Notes: generated by a model not told the origin, from the letters alone. DNA of 64,000 nt from Butyricicoccus pullicaecorum DSM 23266 (GCF_900167005.1 NZ_FUXW01000003.1:77439-141438), one strand, 5' to 3'. Positions 18,820-27,176 are shown, numbered from the stretch's first letter. A program made the numbers and translations.

Positions 18820-19329
18820 ATGAGACATTTGTTGACCCCTCGTTATGTATTTGACGCGGCGACCGACATCACGCCCGCGTTTTTGCTGGAACACGGCATC
18901 CGCGGCTGTCTGATCGATCTGGACGGTACGCTGGTGTCCCGTCATCAGCCCACCGGAAACGATCACCTCGTTCAGTGGCTGGACAGCCTGCGCGCCGCCG
19001 GTATCCGTCCCATGCTGCTGTCCAACAACAATGGCAACCGGGTACGCATTTTCGCCGAGTCCATCGGTGTCGAGTGGCAGGGACGTGCCCTCAAACCCCT
19101 TGCGCGCGGATTCCGTCAGGGTGCGGCACGTTTGGGTCTGCCGTTCTCGCAGATTGCGGTCATTGGCGACCAGATTTACACCGATACGCTGGGCGGCAAC
19201 CGTCTGGGCGCTCTGACCTGTTACGTCGAGACCATCGACCGCGGTGATTTCTGGATTGGCGCACGTTATCACCTGCTGGAAAGCGCCTTCATCCGCCGCG
19301 CCAGAAGGAGAAATGAACATGGAAATTAA
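18820..19329 (+). CDS. yqeG: YqeG family HAD IIIA-type phosphatase
   Basis: A 169-residue haloacid dehalogenase-type hydrolase with motif I DLDGTLV, motif II SNNNGNRV, the motif III Lys in RALKPLARGF, and motif IV GDQIYTDTLGGN. Relatives act as phosphatases; mitochondrial GEP4 dephosphorylates phosphatidylglycerol phosphate, though the bacterial substrate is not settled. Start ATG 18820 follows CAGGAGAAA. The open frame upstream of this lacks support. Its end overlaps the next gene by 11 bases. Confidence 0.9.
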   Translation: MRHLLTPRYVFDAATDITPAFLLEHGIRGCLIDLDGTLVSRHQPTGNDHLVQWLDSLRAAGIRPMLLSNNNGNRVRIFAESIGVEWQGRALKPLARGFRQGAARLGLPFSQIAVIGDQIYTDTLGGNRLGALTCYVETIDRGDFWIGARYHLLESAFIRRARRRNEHGN

Positions 19330-20173
19330 ATTCGGCCCCGCTGGCAACGCGCAGTCGTTCGCCGAGGCAGGGTTTAAAGCCACCGTGGACGCACCGCGCT
19401 GGCTGCACGAAATGGGACTCAATGCCTATGAGTACCAGTGCGGCCGCGGTGTGAATATCGGTGAGGAAACTGCACGCAAAATTGCGGCTCAGGCCGCTCT
19501 GCATGACATTGCCATGTCGCTGCACGCGCCGTACTACATCAATCTGTCCAACCGTGACGAAGAGCGTGTGCAGAAAAACATCGGCTATGTGCTGGCTTCC
19601 TGTCAGGCTGCGACCTGGCTGGGTGCCGACCGCATTGTTGTGCATACCGGCGGCGTGGGCAAACAGTCCCGCACCAAAGCGTTTGAAAATACCAAGGAAA
19701 ATGTACGGGATATTTTAAACGCCGTCGAGCAGGCCGGATATACGACCACTATCTGCCTGGAAACCATGGGCAAACAGAGCGTCATCGGCTCGGCTGAGGA
19801 GATTTTTGAACTGGTCGCACTGGACGACCGTCTGCTCCCCTGTATCGATTTCGGTCACCTCAACGCCCGCACCTGCGGCAAATGCTCGACCGAAGAGGAA
19901 TTTGCACAGGTGCTGGATTTGATGGAAAATACCATCGGAACCGAACGTGCCCGCGTATTCCACAGCCATTTTTCGCATATTGAATACGGCCCCAAGGGTG
20001 AAGTACGACATCTGACATTTGCCGATGAACAGTACGGCCCGGATTTTGCCCCGCTTGCGAAATTGATCGCACAGCGCGGCTGGACGCCCAGATTCATCTG
20101 TGAATCGGCAGGAACGCAGGCGGAAGATGCCAAACAGATGATGGACATATATCTTGCATCGCAGAATAGATAA
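19319..20173 (+). CDS. Endonuclease IV-like TIM-barrel protein
   Basis: A 284-residue member of the AP endonuclease 2 superfamily. Metal-ligand-like motifs of Nfo are present: SLHAPYYINL, IVVHTGGVG, CLETMGKQS, CIDFGHLNAR, FHSHFSHIEYG, and FICESAG. These correspond to the zinc-binding His, Glu and Asp of deoxyribonuclease IV, so it may repair abasic sites. Start ATG 19319 lies 8 bases after AAGGAG. An ATG six bases earlier is too close to that site. It is co-transcribed with yqeG. Confidence 0.85.
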   Translation: MEIKFGPAGNAQSFAEAGFKATVDAPRWLHEMGLNAYEYQCGRGVNIGEETARKIAAQAALHDIAMSLHAPYYINLSNRDEERVQKNIGYVLASCQAATWLGADRIVVHTGGVGKQSRTKAFENTKENVRDILNAVEQAGYTTTICLETMGKQSVIGSAEEIFELVALDDRLLPCIDFGHLNARTCGKCSTEEEFAQVLDLMENTIGTERARVFHSHFSHIEYGPKGEVRHLTFADEQYGPDFAPLAKLIAQRGWTPRFICESAGTQAEDAKQMMDIYLASQNR

Positions 20174-20199
20174 CGAATTCCCGCCCGTAGGGCAAAATG

Positions 20200-20319
20200 A
20201 AGTTTTCGGTCAAGCCTTTTTCAAAAGGCTTGCGGAGTCTTGAGGCAGCGCCTCAAGTCGCCATCCGCTGATGGCGAAACTCCCCTTTTGAAACCCGGTG
20301 TCCGTCCCGGGTTTCAATC
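20200..20319 (+). repeat. Multi-hairpin intergenic element, copy L
   Basis: About 120 bases holding four consecutive perfect hairpins: 20212-20231 (AAGCCTTTT arms), 20239-20257 (CTTGAGGC arms), 20258-20277 (TCGCCATC arms) and 20289-20316 (TGAAACCCGG arms). Copy R at 20411-20521 on the other strand repeats the same backbone (AAGTTTTCG, CCCCTTTTGA) and hairpin order, but with changed arms that still pair. It sits in the 3' region of the endonuclease IV-like gene. Confidence 0.85.
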
Positions 20320-20328
20320 TAAACATAC

Positions 20329-20364
20329 AAAAAAGGAAAGACCAACCAAATGGTTGGTCTTTCC
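20329..20364 (-). terminator. Terminator of the M42 peptidase operon
   Basis: GGAAAGACCAACC and GGTTGGTCTTTCC form a 13-bp stem with loop AAAT, followed by TTTTTT on the minus strand. Confidence 0.85.
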
Positions 20365-20373
20365 AAAGATTTT

Positions 20374-20400
20374 GCGCATCCTGCGGGATGCGCTTTTGTT
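20374..20400 (+). terminator. Terminator of the yqeG/endonuclease IV-like unit
   Basis: GCGCATCC and GGATGCGC form an 8-bp stem followed by TTTTGTT on the plus strand, about 200 bases past the stop codon. Confidence 0.75.
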
Positions 20401-20410
20401 TTGGTTCTGG

Positions 20411-20521
20411 TTGATTCCGGTCATTGACCGGAATCAAAAGGGGATTTCGCCCGTTGCGACGGGCGACTCAGGGCTCTGCCCTGAGAACCCGCGGCCTTTT
20501 GAAAAAGGCCGGCGAAAACTT
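20411..20521 (-). repeat. Multi-hairpin intergenic element, copy R (inverted)
   Basis: Minus-strand mirror of copy L. Its hairpins are 20493-20510 (GGCCTTTT arms), 20467-20485 (CTCAGGGC arms), 20447-20466 (TCGCCCGT arms) and 20411-20437 (TTGATTCCGGTC arms). It begins inside the stop codon of the M42 gene, so it forms that transcript's 3' region. Stem sequences differ from copy L but remain fully complementary. Confidence 0.85.
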
Positions 20522-21522
20522 TATTTAGAGGCAACTGCGGCGAGCAGTTTGGCTGCGTTCTCCACATCGGCTTCACTGCACATCTCACTCGGCGAATGGA
20601 TATAACGGGTCGGAATGGATACCGCGCCAGCCAGCGCACCCATACGGGTCTTTTGCAGCATCGCGGTATCCGTACCGCCAAACTTCAAGATCTCATGCTG
20701 AGTCGGAATATCCAGTGCCTTTGCGGTATCGTCCAGCAGCTTGACAACCTCCGGACTGCAAATGACCGACGAGTCCATGATCTTGACCGCCGGGCCCTTG
20801 CCCATCTCGCACGCCATCGGATATTTCTGTTCGGGCAGATCACCGGTATCGGTCACATCGACCGCGATTGCAAGATCGGGCTGAATCGCATAGGCTGCCG
20901 GGCCTGCACCACGCAGGCCGACTTCTTCCTGTGCGGTAAAGACAAAATACACGTCGCTCGGCACGGTCTCGGGCAGCTGCTCCATTGCCAGAAGCAGCGT
21001 TACGCAGCCGATGCGGTTGTCCAGATACGGACCGCACAGCACGCCGTTCTGAGTGAAGGGCTGCGCCTCAAAGATGGCAAAATCACCCACGCGCACCATG
21101 CGCTCGGCGTCTTCCTTATCCTTCACACCGATATCAATAAACAGATTGCCCTGGGTCATCTCTCTCCATGGGGTCTTTTCCTCGACCGAGATCACACCGC
21201 GTGTGCCGTTTGCAAAGCGAATCTGAATGTTGATCAGATCCGACCACGACAGGCCGCCGACCTGCGAAAAGCGGATAAACCCCTTCTCGTCGATGAACGT
21301 CGCAACCACACCGATCGAGTCCATGTGCGCGGCAAACATGATTTTTTTCTTGTCTTCCGCCGTGCCCTTCTTGCGGCAGATCAGATTGCCCAGTGCGTCG
21401 GTCTGGATATCGTCGCACAAATCGCCTGCCATCGCGCCGATGACCTCGCGCACATCGTCTTCCCGTCCGGACGGGCCGAACGCGCCGCCGACCTGCTTAA
21501 AATATTCAAAAACCTTAGACAT
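20521..21522 (-). CDS. M42 family metallopeptidase, paralogue 1
   Basis: Cytosolic dimetal aminopeptidase of the M42 (glutamyl aminopeptidase/TET) family. Length is 333 residues. Ligands are visible in AAHMDSIGVVA, GPYLDNRIGCV, the catalytic pair AQEEVGLRGA, VDVTDTGD, and the C-terminal TRYIHSPSE. Its start overlaps the end of paralogue 2 by 8 bases. It is the last gene of a three-gene tandem operon and runs directly into the hairpin element. Confidence 0.93.
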   Translation of the reverse strand: MSKVFEYFKQVGGAFGPSGREDDVREVIGAMAGDLCDDIQTDALGNLICRKKGTAEDKKKIMFAAHMDSIGVVATFIDEKGFIRFSQVGGLSWSDLINIQIRFANGTRGVISVEEKTPWREMTQGNLFIDIGVKDKEDAERMVRVGDFAIFEAQPFTQNGVLCGPYLDNRIGCVTLLLAMEQLPETVPSDVYFVFTAQEEVGLRGAGPAAYAIQPDLAIAVDVTDTGDLPEQKYPMACEMGKGPAVKIMDSSVICSPEVVKLLDDTAKALDIPTQHEILKFGGTDTAMLQKTRMGALAGAVSIPTRYIHSPSEMCSEADVENAAKLLAAVASK

Positions 21523-22576
21523 CCTGGTCTCCTCCGATTTCCTCTAAAAATGCCTTTGCTGCGCGGTAGACCGCGATGATATCGCTCTCTGCTGCAACCG
21601 ACGAGGGCGAATGAATATAGCGCAGCGGTGCCGCCACGCCCACGGTGCGCACACCCTGCACGCTCTTATGGATGCGTCCGGCATCCGTGCCGCCTGCGAC
21701 CATGTGCTTAGTCTGCCATGCGATACCGCGTGCCTCACAGACATCGCGCATCATCTCGAACAGCTCTGCGTCGTAGATCGTACCGCGATCCATGAACGGC
21801 AGCACCGCACCCTTGCGCAGTGCGCAGACCTGCTTGTGCGGCGGTACATCGGCCAGATCAGCCGCCGTCGTGCCCTCAACGACCAGGCAAAACGCCGGCT
21901 GGATGGCAAATGCAGTCGTAGCTGCACCGCGCAGGCCGACTTCCTCCTGCACGTGGAAGCAGAACCAGGTATCGACCGCAGGCTGTTCGCGCATGAGCAG
22001 CAGCAGAACCGCGCAGCCCAGACGGTCATCGAGCGCCTTGGCCTTGAGCATGCCGTCGCCAAACGAGACGATCTCAGGTGCAAACGTGCCGCAATCGCCC
22101 AGCGACAGCTTGGCCTCGGCCTGCTTTTTGCTCGTGCAGCCGATATCGATATACAGATCACGGGTTTTGGGTGCGTGCTGACGCTCGCTGGCCGTGGTCA
22201 GGTGCACGGCCTTGATGCCGATAATACCCTCAACCGTGTCGCCCTCCTCGGTGCGGAACTGGATGCGTCGTCCGATGACCACACGCGGGTCGACACCGCC
22301 GACAAAGCCAAACTTGACCATGCCGTCCTCGGTGAACGACTTGACAATCACACCGACCTCGTCCATGTGCGCGCACAGCATGATCGGCTGCTCGGTCAGA
22401 TTACGTCCCTTGCGGAACACCATGAGGTTGCCCATCGGGTCGGTCTCAATGCGGTCAGCATAAGGCATCGCCGCTTGCAGAATATACTCGCGCACTTCAT
22501 CTTCCCAGCCCGACGGGCCGAATTTTGCACACAGGGTGCGCGTCAATGTCAGAAGTTCTTCATATTCCCGCTCCAT
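21515..22576 (-). CDS. M42 family metallopeptidase, paralogue 2
   Basis: A 353-residue M42 peptidase with CAHMDEVGVIV, KALDDRLGCA, VQEEVGLRGA, VVEGTTAADL (Glu replaces the usual Asp of the fourth ligand) and LRYIHSPSS. It clearly differs from its two neighbours, so the tandem is an old duplication rather than a recent copy. The start codon overlaps the stop of paralogue 3 (TAATG). Confidence 0.93.
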   Translation of the reverse strand: MEREYEELLTLTRTLCAKFGPSGWEDEVREYILQAAMPYADRIETDPMGNLMVFRKGRNLTEQPIMLCAHMDEVGVIVKSFTEDGMVKFGFVGGVDPRVVIGRRIQFRTEEGDTVEGIIGIKAVHLTTASERQHAPKTRDLYIDIGCTSKKQAEAKLSLGDCGTFAPEIVSFGDGMLKAKALDDRLGCAVLLLLMREQPAVDTWFCFHVQEEVGLRGAATTAFAIQPAFCLVVEGTTAADLADVPPHKQVCALRKGAVLPFMDRGTIYDAELFEMMRDVCEARGIAWQTKHMVAGGTDAGRIHKSVQGVRTVGVAAPLRYIHSPSSVAAESDIIAVYRAAKAFLEEIGGDQDV

Positions 22577-23643
22577 TACAGGCGCACCTCCCCGTCAAAC
22601 TGGCGTAAAAAGTGGTACATCAAATCACCGACCGACTCGGCATCGGACAGCTTGATGGTCTCGATGGGCGTGTGCATATAGCGCAGCGGGATGGACAGGA
22701 TGGCCTGCGCGGTACCCGTGCCGATAATCTGCATCTCCCAGGCATTCGTGCCCGTATTACCCTCCATGACCTCGATCTGATAATCCATGTCCTCAGCCTT
22801 TGCCGTGCGGATGAGCGCACGGGTCAGCGCGCGGTTCATGTTCGGGCCCATGCCGATCATCACACCGCCGCCGTACTCAAACTGATCGGATGCGTCCGGG
22901 GTCTTGGCGTGGCTCACATCGACCGCGATGGCGTAATCCGGTCGGATGTGGAAGGTGCCAAGCGTCGCACCCAGCGAAGTAACCTCCTCCTGTACCGACA
23001 GCAGGACAGCAACATCGACCGCCAGGTCAACCTTGCGCAGCTTTTGCAGGGCGTATGCGATGGCAGCCGCGCCTGCGCGGTCGTCCAAGCTGGGGCCAGT
23101 GATGGAATCCTTGGACAGCTTGGGCATGTGTGCCTTGTCTGCTGGGAACCAGATGGGCGTACCAACCGGAATTCTGGACTTTGCGTCCAGCAAACCGGTA
23201 TCGATGACCATTTCGTGAATGGGGACGGCCTTGTCCGACTCGTTGGCCGCCAGCAGGTGCGGCGGCTTGCAGGCAACAATACCGTACAGTTCCCCCTCCG
23301 GTGCGCCGATCGTAACCTCTGCGCCCAGCAGCATACGCGGGTCGACACCGCCGACCGACTGAAATCTCAAAAATCCATCGTCGAGCGTCTCGGTGACAAC
23401 AAAGCCGATCTGGTCGAGGTGCGCATCCAGCAAGACGGTCTTTGCGTCCGGTTTTCCCGAGCGGATACGACCGATGACGTTGCCAAAGCGGTCGACCTCG
23501 ATCTCGTCGCACAGCGGTGCGAACAGCTCGCGCACGCGCTCGGACTGCGCACGTTCAAAGCCGCAGACCATCGGAATGGCGGTCAGCTGCTCGATCCAGG
23601 TGCGCATCGATGCCTCAGGCATCGCTTGTTCTATCTCGTGCAA
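22576..23643 (-). CDS. M42 family metallopeptidase, paralogue 3
   Basis: A 355-residue M42 peptidase and first gene of the tandem. Ligand motifs are LDAHLDQIGFVV, PSLDDRAGAAA, VQEEVTSLGA, VDVSHAKTPD and LRYMHTPIE. The likely start is a TTG at 23643, 8 bases after AAAGGAG. The first in-frame ATG is eight codons later and has no better ribosome binding site. It is driven by a sigma-A promoter that overlaps the divergent promoter of the pseudouridine synthase gene. Confidence 0.9.
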   Translation of the reverse strand: MHEIEQAMPEASMRTWIEQLTAIPMVCGFERAQSERVRELFAPLCDEIEVDRFGNVIGRIRSGKPDAKTVLLDAHLDQIGFVVTETLDDGFLRFQSVGGVDPRMLLGAEVTIGAPEGELYGIVACKPPHLLAANESDKAVPIHEMVIDTGLLDAKSRIPVGTPIWFPADKAHMPKLSKDSITGPSLDDRAGAAAIAYALQKLRKVDLAVDVAVLLSVQEEVTSLGATLGTFHIRPDYAIAVDVSHAKTPDASDQFEYGGGVMIGMGPNMNRALTRALIRTAKAEDMDYQIEVMEGNTGTNAWEMQIIGTGTAQAILSIPLRYMHTPIETIKLSDAESVGDLMYHFLRQFDGEVRL

Positions 23644-23679
23644 GGCAAATTCTCCTTTAGTGGTAAAATTTCTATCCTT

Positions 23680-23708
23680 ATTATAGTCGTTTTGTGCTTG
23701 CGATACAA
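23680..23708 (-). promoter_or_regulatory. Sigma-A promoter of the M42 operon
   Basis: Minus-strand TTGTAT (23703-23708), a 17-nt spacer and TATAAT (23680-23685). Confidence 0.8.
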
Positions 23709-23726
23709 TTAGAAATCTTGTAAGAT
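23698..23726 (+). promoter_or_regulatory. Divergent promoter of the pseudouridine synthase gene, possible leaderless start
   Basis: TTGCGA (23698-23703), a 17-nt spacer and TAAGAT (23721-23726). The -10 box ends 8 bases before the ATG at 23735, and no ribosome binding site is visible. Its -35 box overlaps the -35 box of the opposite promoter. Confidence 0.55.
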
Positions 23727-23734
23727 GTATAGAT

Positions 23735-24622
23735 ATGGAAAGAATCGTATTTTATGAATGCAGCCAAAGCTGCGCAGGCACGACGGTCGAGCGATTTCTG
23801 CGCCGGCAGGGCGTGTCCCATCGGGTTCTGGTCGACCTCAAAAACACGCCGAACGGCCTGACACTGAACGGAAAACCGGTGCGCACGATCGACCGCCTGC
23901 CGCCGGAAGGCAAACTGCGTCTGTGTCTGCCCGAGACCGACCGCAGTGACACCATCCCACAGGCGGACATTGCGCTCGACATCGTCTATGAGGACGACGA
24001 CCTGTTTGTCGTCAACAAACCGGCCGGTCTGGCCGTCCATCCCTCCCCGCAAAATCGGGAAAACACGGTCGCAAACGGTCTGGCTGCGCTGTACGCCGCA
24101 CGCAAAGAACCTTTTGTCTTTCGTGCCATCGGCAGACTGGACAAAAACACTTCCGGGCTGATCGTTCTGGCTAAAAATGCGCTGTCTGCCGGTCTTTTGA
24201 CCACCCAAGCCGCGCAAAAGGTCATGCATCATGACTATCTGGCGATATGCACCGGTATGCTGCCCGACGAGGGCACGATCGACGCGCCCATCGGCCGCGC
24301 GGACGGCTCGGTCATCCGCCGCGAGGTGCGACCGGACGGCGACCGTGCGGTCACGCACTTTACACGCCTCGCCTATCGGGACGGGTTCTCGCTGGCGCGG
24401 GTGTGGCTGGACACTGGACGCACCCATCAGATTCGCGTACACTTCGCCCATCTGGGCTATCCCCTGCCCGGTGACTTTCTCTACCACCCGGATTTTTCGC
24501 GCATCCAGCGCCATGCCCTGCACGCCGGTGCGCTCTGGCTGCGCCAGCCGGTGACCGGTCAGCCGCTGCACTTCACCGCCCCATTGCCGGACGATATGCG
24601 CGTCTTTTTCCCCGATGCATAA
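23735..24622 (+). CDS. RluA/RluD-family pseudouridine synthase
   Basis: Isomerises uridines in rRNA or tRNA. The 295-residue protein has the family core: DDLFVVNKPAGLAVHPS, the catalytic Asp in GRLDKNTSGL, HHDYLAICTG, and RTHQIRVHFAHLGYPLPGD. An N-terminal S4-like part (residues 1-70) is present but weakly conserved. The ATG at 23735 has no recognisable ribosome binding site, while a promoter -10 box lies just upstream, so its mRNA may be leaderless. It ends at a bidirectional terminator. Confidence 0.93.
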   Translation: MERIVFYECSQSCAGTTVERFLRRQGVSHRVLVDLKNTPNGLTLNGKPVRTIDRLPPEGKLRLCLPETDRSDTIPQADIALDIVYEDDDLFVVNKPAGLAVHPSPQNRENTVANGLAALYAARKEPFVFRAIGRLDKNTSGLIVLAKNALSAGLLTTQAAQKVMHHDYLAICTGMLPDEGTIDAPIGRADGSVIRREVRPDGDRAVTHFTRLAYRDGFSLARVWLDTGRTHQIRVHFAHLGYPLPGDFLYHPDFSRIQRHALHAGALWLRQPVTGQPLHFTAPLPDDMRVFFPDA

Positions 24623-24624
24623 TC

Positions 24625-24661
24625 AAAAAGCTCCCTCGGATGATCTCCGAGAGAGCTTTTT
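24625..24661 (+). terminator. Bidirectional terminator between the pseudouridine synthase and P1 peptidase genes
   Basis: AAAAAGCTC and GAGCTTTTT, extended by CTCGGA/TCCGAG, form a long A/T-flanked stem usable in both directions. Confidence 0.88.
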
Positions 24662-24664
24662 CTC

Positions 24665-25633
24665 TTATACGAGTCCCAAGTCGCGCATGGCCGGGAAACC
24701 GCACATGCCGTGCGCCGCGCGCACCGCGCGTCCGACCGCCTTACCCATGACGTAAGCGGCCAGCGTACCCACGACATCAATGTTTGCCTCCACCGTACCG
24801 AGCGACAGCGCATAGATCGAATCGCCATCGTTCGAGGTGTGTACCGGGCGAATGGTACGCGCAAAACCGTTGTGCGCCATGGCTGCAATCTTGCCCATCT
24901 TGGACTTGTCAAACGCCGCATTGGTCACAATTGCGCCGATGGTCGTGTTGGCTGCATAGCCGGCTGCCTTCTGCGCCTCCATCGCGTAAATGAATTCCTC
25001 ACTCGAGCGCAGACCGGTTCCGTCCTCGCCACGCAGACCGGCAAGCTGCTTTCCGGTATCGATATCGTAGATATCGCCCATCGCATTGACCGCGACAATC
25101 GCGCCCACGCACAGGTCACCATTGCGCACCGCATAGGTACCCAGACCACTCTTCATCGCAAAGTCCGCACCGCCGCACTTGCCCACCGTGCAGCCCGTAC
25201 CGGCTCCCACACAGCCTTCCTCGACCGTGTCACGCCGTGCATTCAGGCATGCCTGATAGGCCATTGCAGCGTCCGGGCGCACGTCCTTGCGTCCAATCGC
25301 CAGATCGAACACGCACGACTGGCAAACCAGCGGGACACGGGTCACGCCCACGTCAAAACCAATGTCTCGCTCTTCCAAATAGCGCATGACACCGCCTGCC
25401 GCGTCCAGTGCGAACGCCGAACCGCCCGAGAGCACCAGTGCATGAATGCCGGTCGATGCCGCACGCGGATCGAGCAGCGGTGTCTCACGCGAAGCCGGGC
25501 CGCCGCCGCGGATATCCACGCCGGTCGGTGCGCAGGTGTCGCACAGCAGTACGGTGATGCCGGTCGCGGCCTCCATGTCCTGCGCCTGTCCAATCTGAAA
25601 TCCGCCTACTTCCAGAATGCCGATCTCTTCCAT
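24665..25633 (-). CDS. P1 family peptidase (DmpA/BapA type, N-terminal nucleophile)
   Basis: Self-processing aminopeptidase family S58. The 322-residue protein has the P1 signature: ATGITVLLCDTCAPTGVDIRGG in parts, LVLSGGSAFALDAAGGVM, and the autocleavage site NTTIGAIVTNA, where the Thr/Ser following Asn becomes the N-terminal nucleophile. Known members release N-terminal D- or beta-amino acids. It has an AAGGAGG ribosome binding site. It stands 76 bases after the ECF S-component gene with a hairpin between. Confidence 0.92.
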   Translation of the reverse strand: MEEIGILEVGGFQIGQAQDMEAATGITVLLCDTCAPTGVDIRGGGPASRETPLLDPRAASTGIHALVLSGGSAFALDAAGGVMRYLEERDIGFDVGVTRVPLVCQSCVFDLAIGRKDVRPDAAMAYQACLNARRDTVEEGCVGAGTGCTVGKCGGADFAMKSGLGTYAVRNGDLCVGAIVAVNAMGDIYDIDTGKQLAGLRGEDGTGLRSSEEFIYAMEAQKAAGYAANTTIGAIVTNAAFDKSKMGKIAAMAHNGFARTIRPVHTSNDGDSIYALSLGTVEANIDVVGTLAAYVMGKAVGRAVRAAHGMCGFPAMRDLGLV

Positions 25634-25666
25634 CTGTCAAACCTCCTTGTTTTCTTGTCATAAAGC

Positions 25667-25692
25667 AACTGGCCGGCGTTTGCCGACCAGTT
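25667..25692. terminator. Hairpin between the ECF S-component and P1 peptidase genes
   Basis: AACTGG and CCAGTT with inner CGGC/GCCG form an interrupted stem. The T-run (TTTTTT) is on the plus strand only, so efficiency on the minus strand, where the genes run, is doubtful; some read-through is likely. Confidence 0.5.
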
Positions 25693-25709
25693 TTTTCTAT
25701 TCCATGTTG

Positions 25710-26342
25710 TTATGCGCGGCTTGCCTGTCTGCCAACGGCCAGAACTGCCTTGCTGACCGCTGCGGTCAGAACGGCTGCAATGATTGCCTCGGGCACACCG
25801 TTGAGTCCGACAACGCCCATGATGACGCCGAGCAGCAGGCTCGGATCGGTGCCGCCGGCTGCGGCATACTGCTCGCCGAAGAGCAGATAAATCAAACCCA
25901 TAACGCCGATGGTGTTGACCATCGATCCGACAAAGCCGGATACTGCCAGCGAAATGGTCTCGTTATGAATGAGCTTTTTCAGTGCCATGAACACCAGGCC
26001 AGCGCACACACCGATCAGGATACGCGGTACGATCGCAACGATCAGGCTGGTCCAGCTGCCGTGGAATTCCGGACTGAAGCTATAAAACGGGGTAAAAACG
26101 AAAGAAGTCAGGTTGGGCGAGATCGTCGCACGCACAACACTTGTGATACCGAACAGGCCGCCCAGCACGCCGCCCATCTTGGGGCCAAGCAGACACGCAC
26201 CGATGATGACCGGGATGTGCATGGTGGTCGCATTCATAAAGGGCAGCGGGATATAACCCAGCGGCGTGAATGCCATGACCAGCATGAGCGCGGTCAGCAG
26301 CGCCATTTGCGTCAGCAGACGCACGTTCGTTTTCTTTTGCAT
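25710..26342 (-). CDS. ECF transporter substrate-binding (S) component, PanT-like
   Basis: A 210-residue integral membrane S-component with about six helices. The N-terminal motif QMALLTALMLVMAF and the following MHIPVIIGACLLGPKMGGVL resemble the pantothenate-type S-components (COG4684/PanT). These work with a shared EcfAA'T module encoded elsewhere. Position right after a type III pantothenate kinase gene supports pantothenate uptake followed by phosphorylation. Substrate assignment is an inference. Confidence 0.82.
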   Translation of the reverse strand: MQKKTNVRLLTQMALLTALMLVMAFTPLGYIPLPFMNATTMHIPVIIGACLLGPKMGGVLGGLFGITSVVRATISPNLTSFVFTPFYSFSPEFHGSWTSLIVAIVPRILIGVCAGLVFMALKKLIHNETISLAVSGFVGSMVNTIGVMGLIYLLFGEQYAAAGGTDPSLLLGVIMGVVGLNGVPEAIIAAVLTAAVSKAVLAVGRQASRA

Positions 26343-26393
26343 GATGATAAAACCTCCTGCTGCCGTCCCGTTTTCGGGTACAGCGCAAATTTT

Positions 26394-27176
26394 TTACTTG
26401 GCTTCCCTGCCGTGATTTCGCCGCCAGATGTCGGCCAATCCCAAGAGTGCAAGCGTGGGCGCATGAATGGTGGGAATGCGCAGATACGGACGCACCACCT
26501 CGGCCATACCGCCGGTCAGCACCACGGTCGGCGTACCGCCCAGTGCTGCCGCGTATCGCTCGGTCATGCCCTCGATCATCGCCGCTGTTCCGTACACCGC
26601 ACCGATGCACAGTGCCTCGGCGGTGTTCCGTCCGAGCACGTTCTGCGGTACGTCGTCCAGTCCCACGGTTGGCAGCTGCGCGGTGTGCTCATTGAGCGCA
26701 GTCAGTGACAGCTGCACGCCCGGCGCGATGGCCGAGCCTACCAGTGCTCCGGTGTGGTCGAGTGCGGTGAACGTCGTCGCCGTTCCCAGATCCACCACCA
26801 CGCACGGCATGGGATAGGTATGGCTTGCATGTACGGCGGTTGCCACGCGGTCGGTGCCCAGTGAGCGCGGTTCCGCGATCTTGAGATTGAGTCCGGTTTT
26901 GACGCCGGTGCCGACGACCAGTACCGGTCCGTCGGTCAGAAAGCGCAATGCACGCGCCATGGTATGCGCCATGCCGGGTACAACCGAGCAGATGGCCGCA
27001 CCTGTGACAGGCAGGCTGTCCGCGTGATGGAGCGCCAGCACATTTTTGAGCGTACAGGCGTACTCCTCTCCGGTCTGTTTGCGGTCGGTTGCGATCGAGG
27101 CGACAAAACGGATGTCGTCCCCGTCAAAACCACCGATGGTGACATGGTTATTTCCAATATCCAGCGCGATGAGCAT
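26394..27176 (-). CDS. coaX: Type III pantothenate kinase, copy 1 (linked to PanT-like transporter)
   Basis: Phosphorylates pantothenate, the first step of coenzyme A synthesis. The 260-residue ASKHA-fold protein has DIGNNHVTIGGF (the family usually has DxGNT), LGTDRVATAVHA, VVDLGTATTFTALD and GVQLSLTALNEHTAQLP. Start ATG 27176 (MLIALDIGN) follows GAGAGGAAG. A second, clearly diverged CoaX is encoded at 33479-34303. Copy 1 has Asn where the Thr/Ser of the phosphate-1 loop is normally found. Confidence 0.88.
   Translation of the reverse strand: MLIALDIGNNHVTIGGFDGDDIRFVASIATDRKQTGEEYACTLKNVLALHHADSLPVTGAAICSVVPGMAHTMARALRFLTDGPVLVVGTGVKTGLNLKIAEPRSLGTDRVATAVHASHTYPMPCVVVDLGTATTFTALDHTGALVGSAIAPGVQLSLTALNEHTAQLPTVGLDDVPQNVLGRNTAEALCIGAVYGTAAMIEGMTERYAAALGGTPTVVLTGGMAEVVRPYLRIPTIHAPTLALLGLADIWRRNHGREAK

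Noticed and set aside
20240-20605. A plus-strand open frame through the hairpin elements
   Set aside because: It crosses two terminators and runs antisense into an M42 peptidase gene. The hairpins explain the sequence better.
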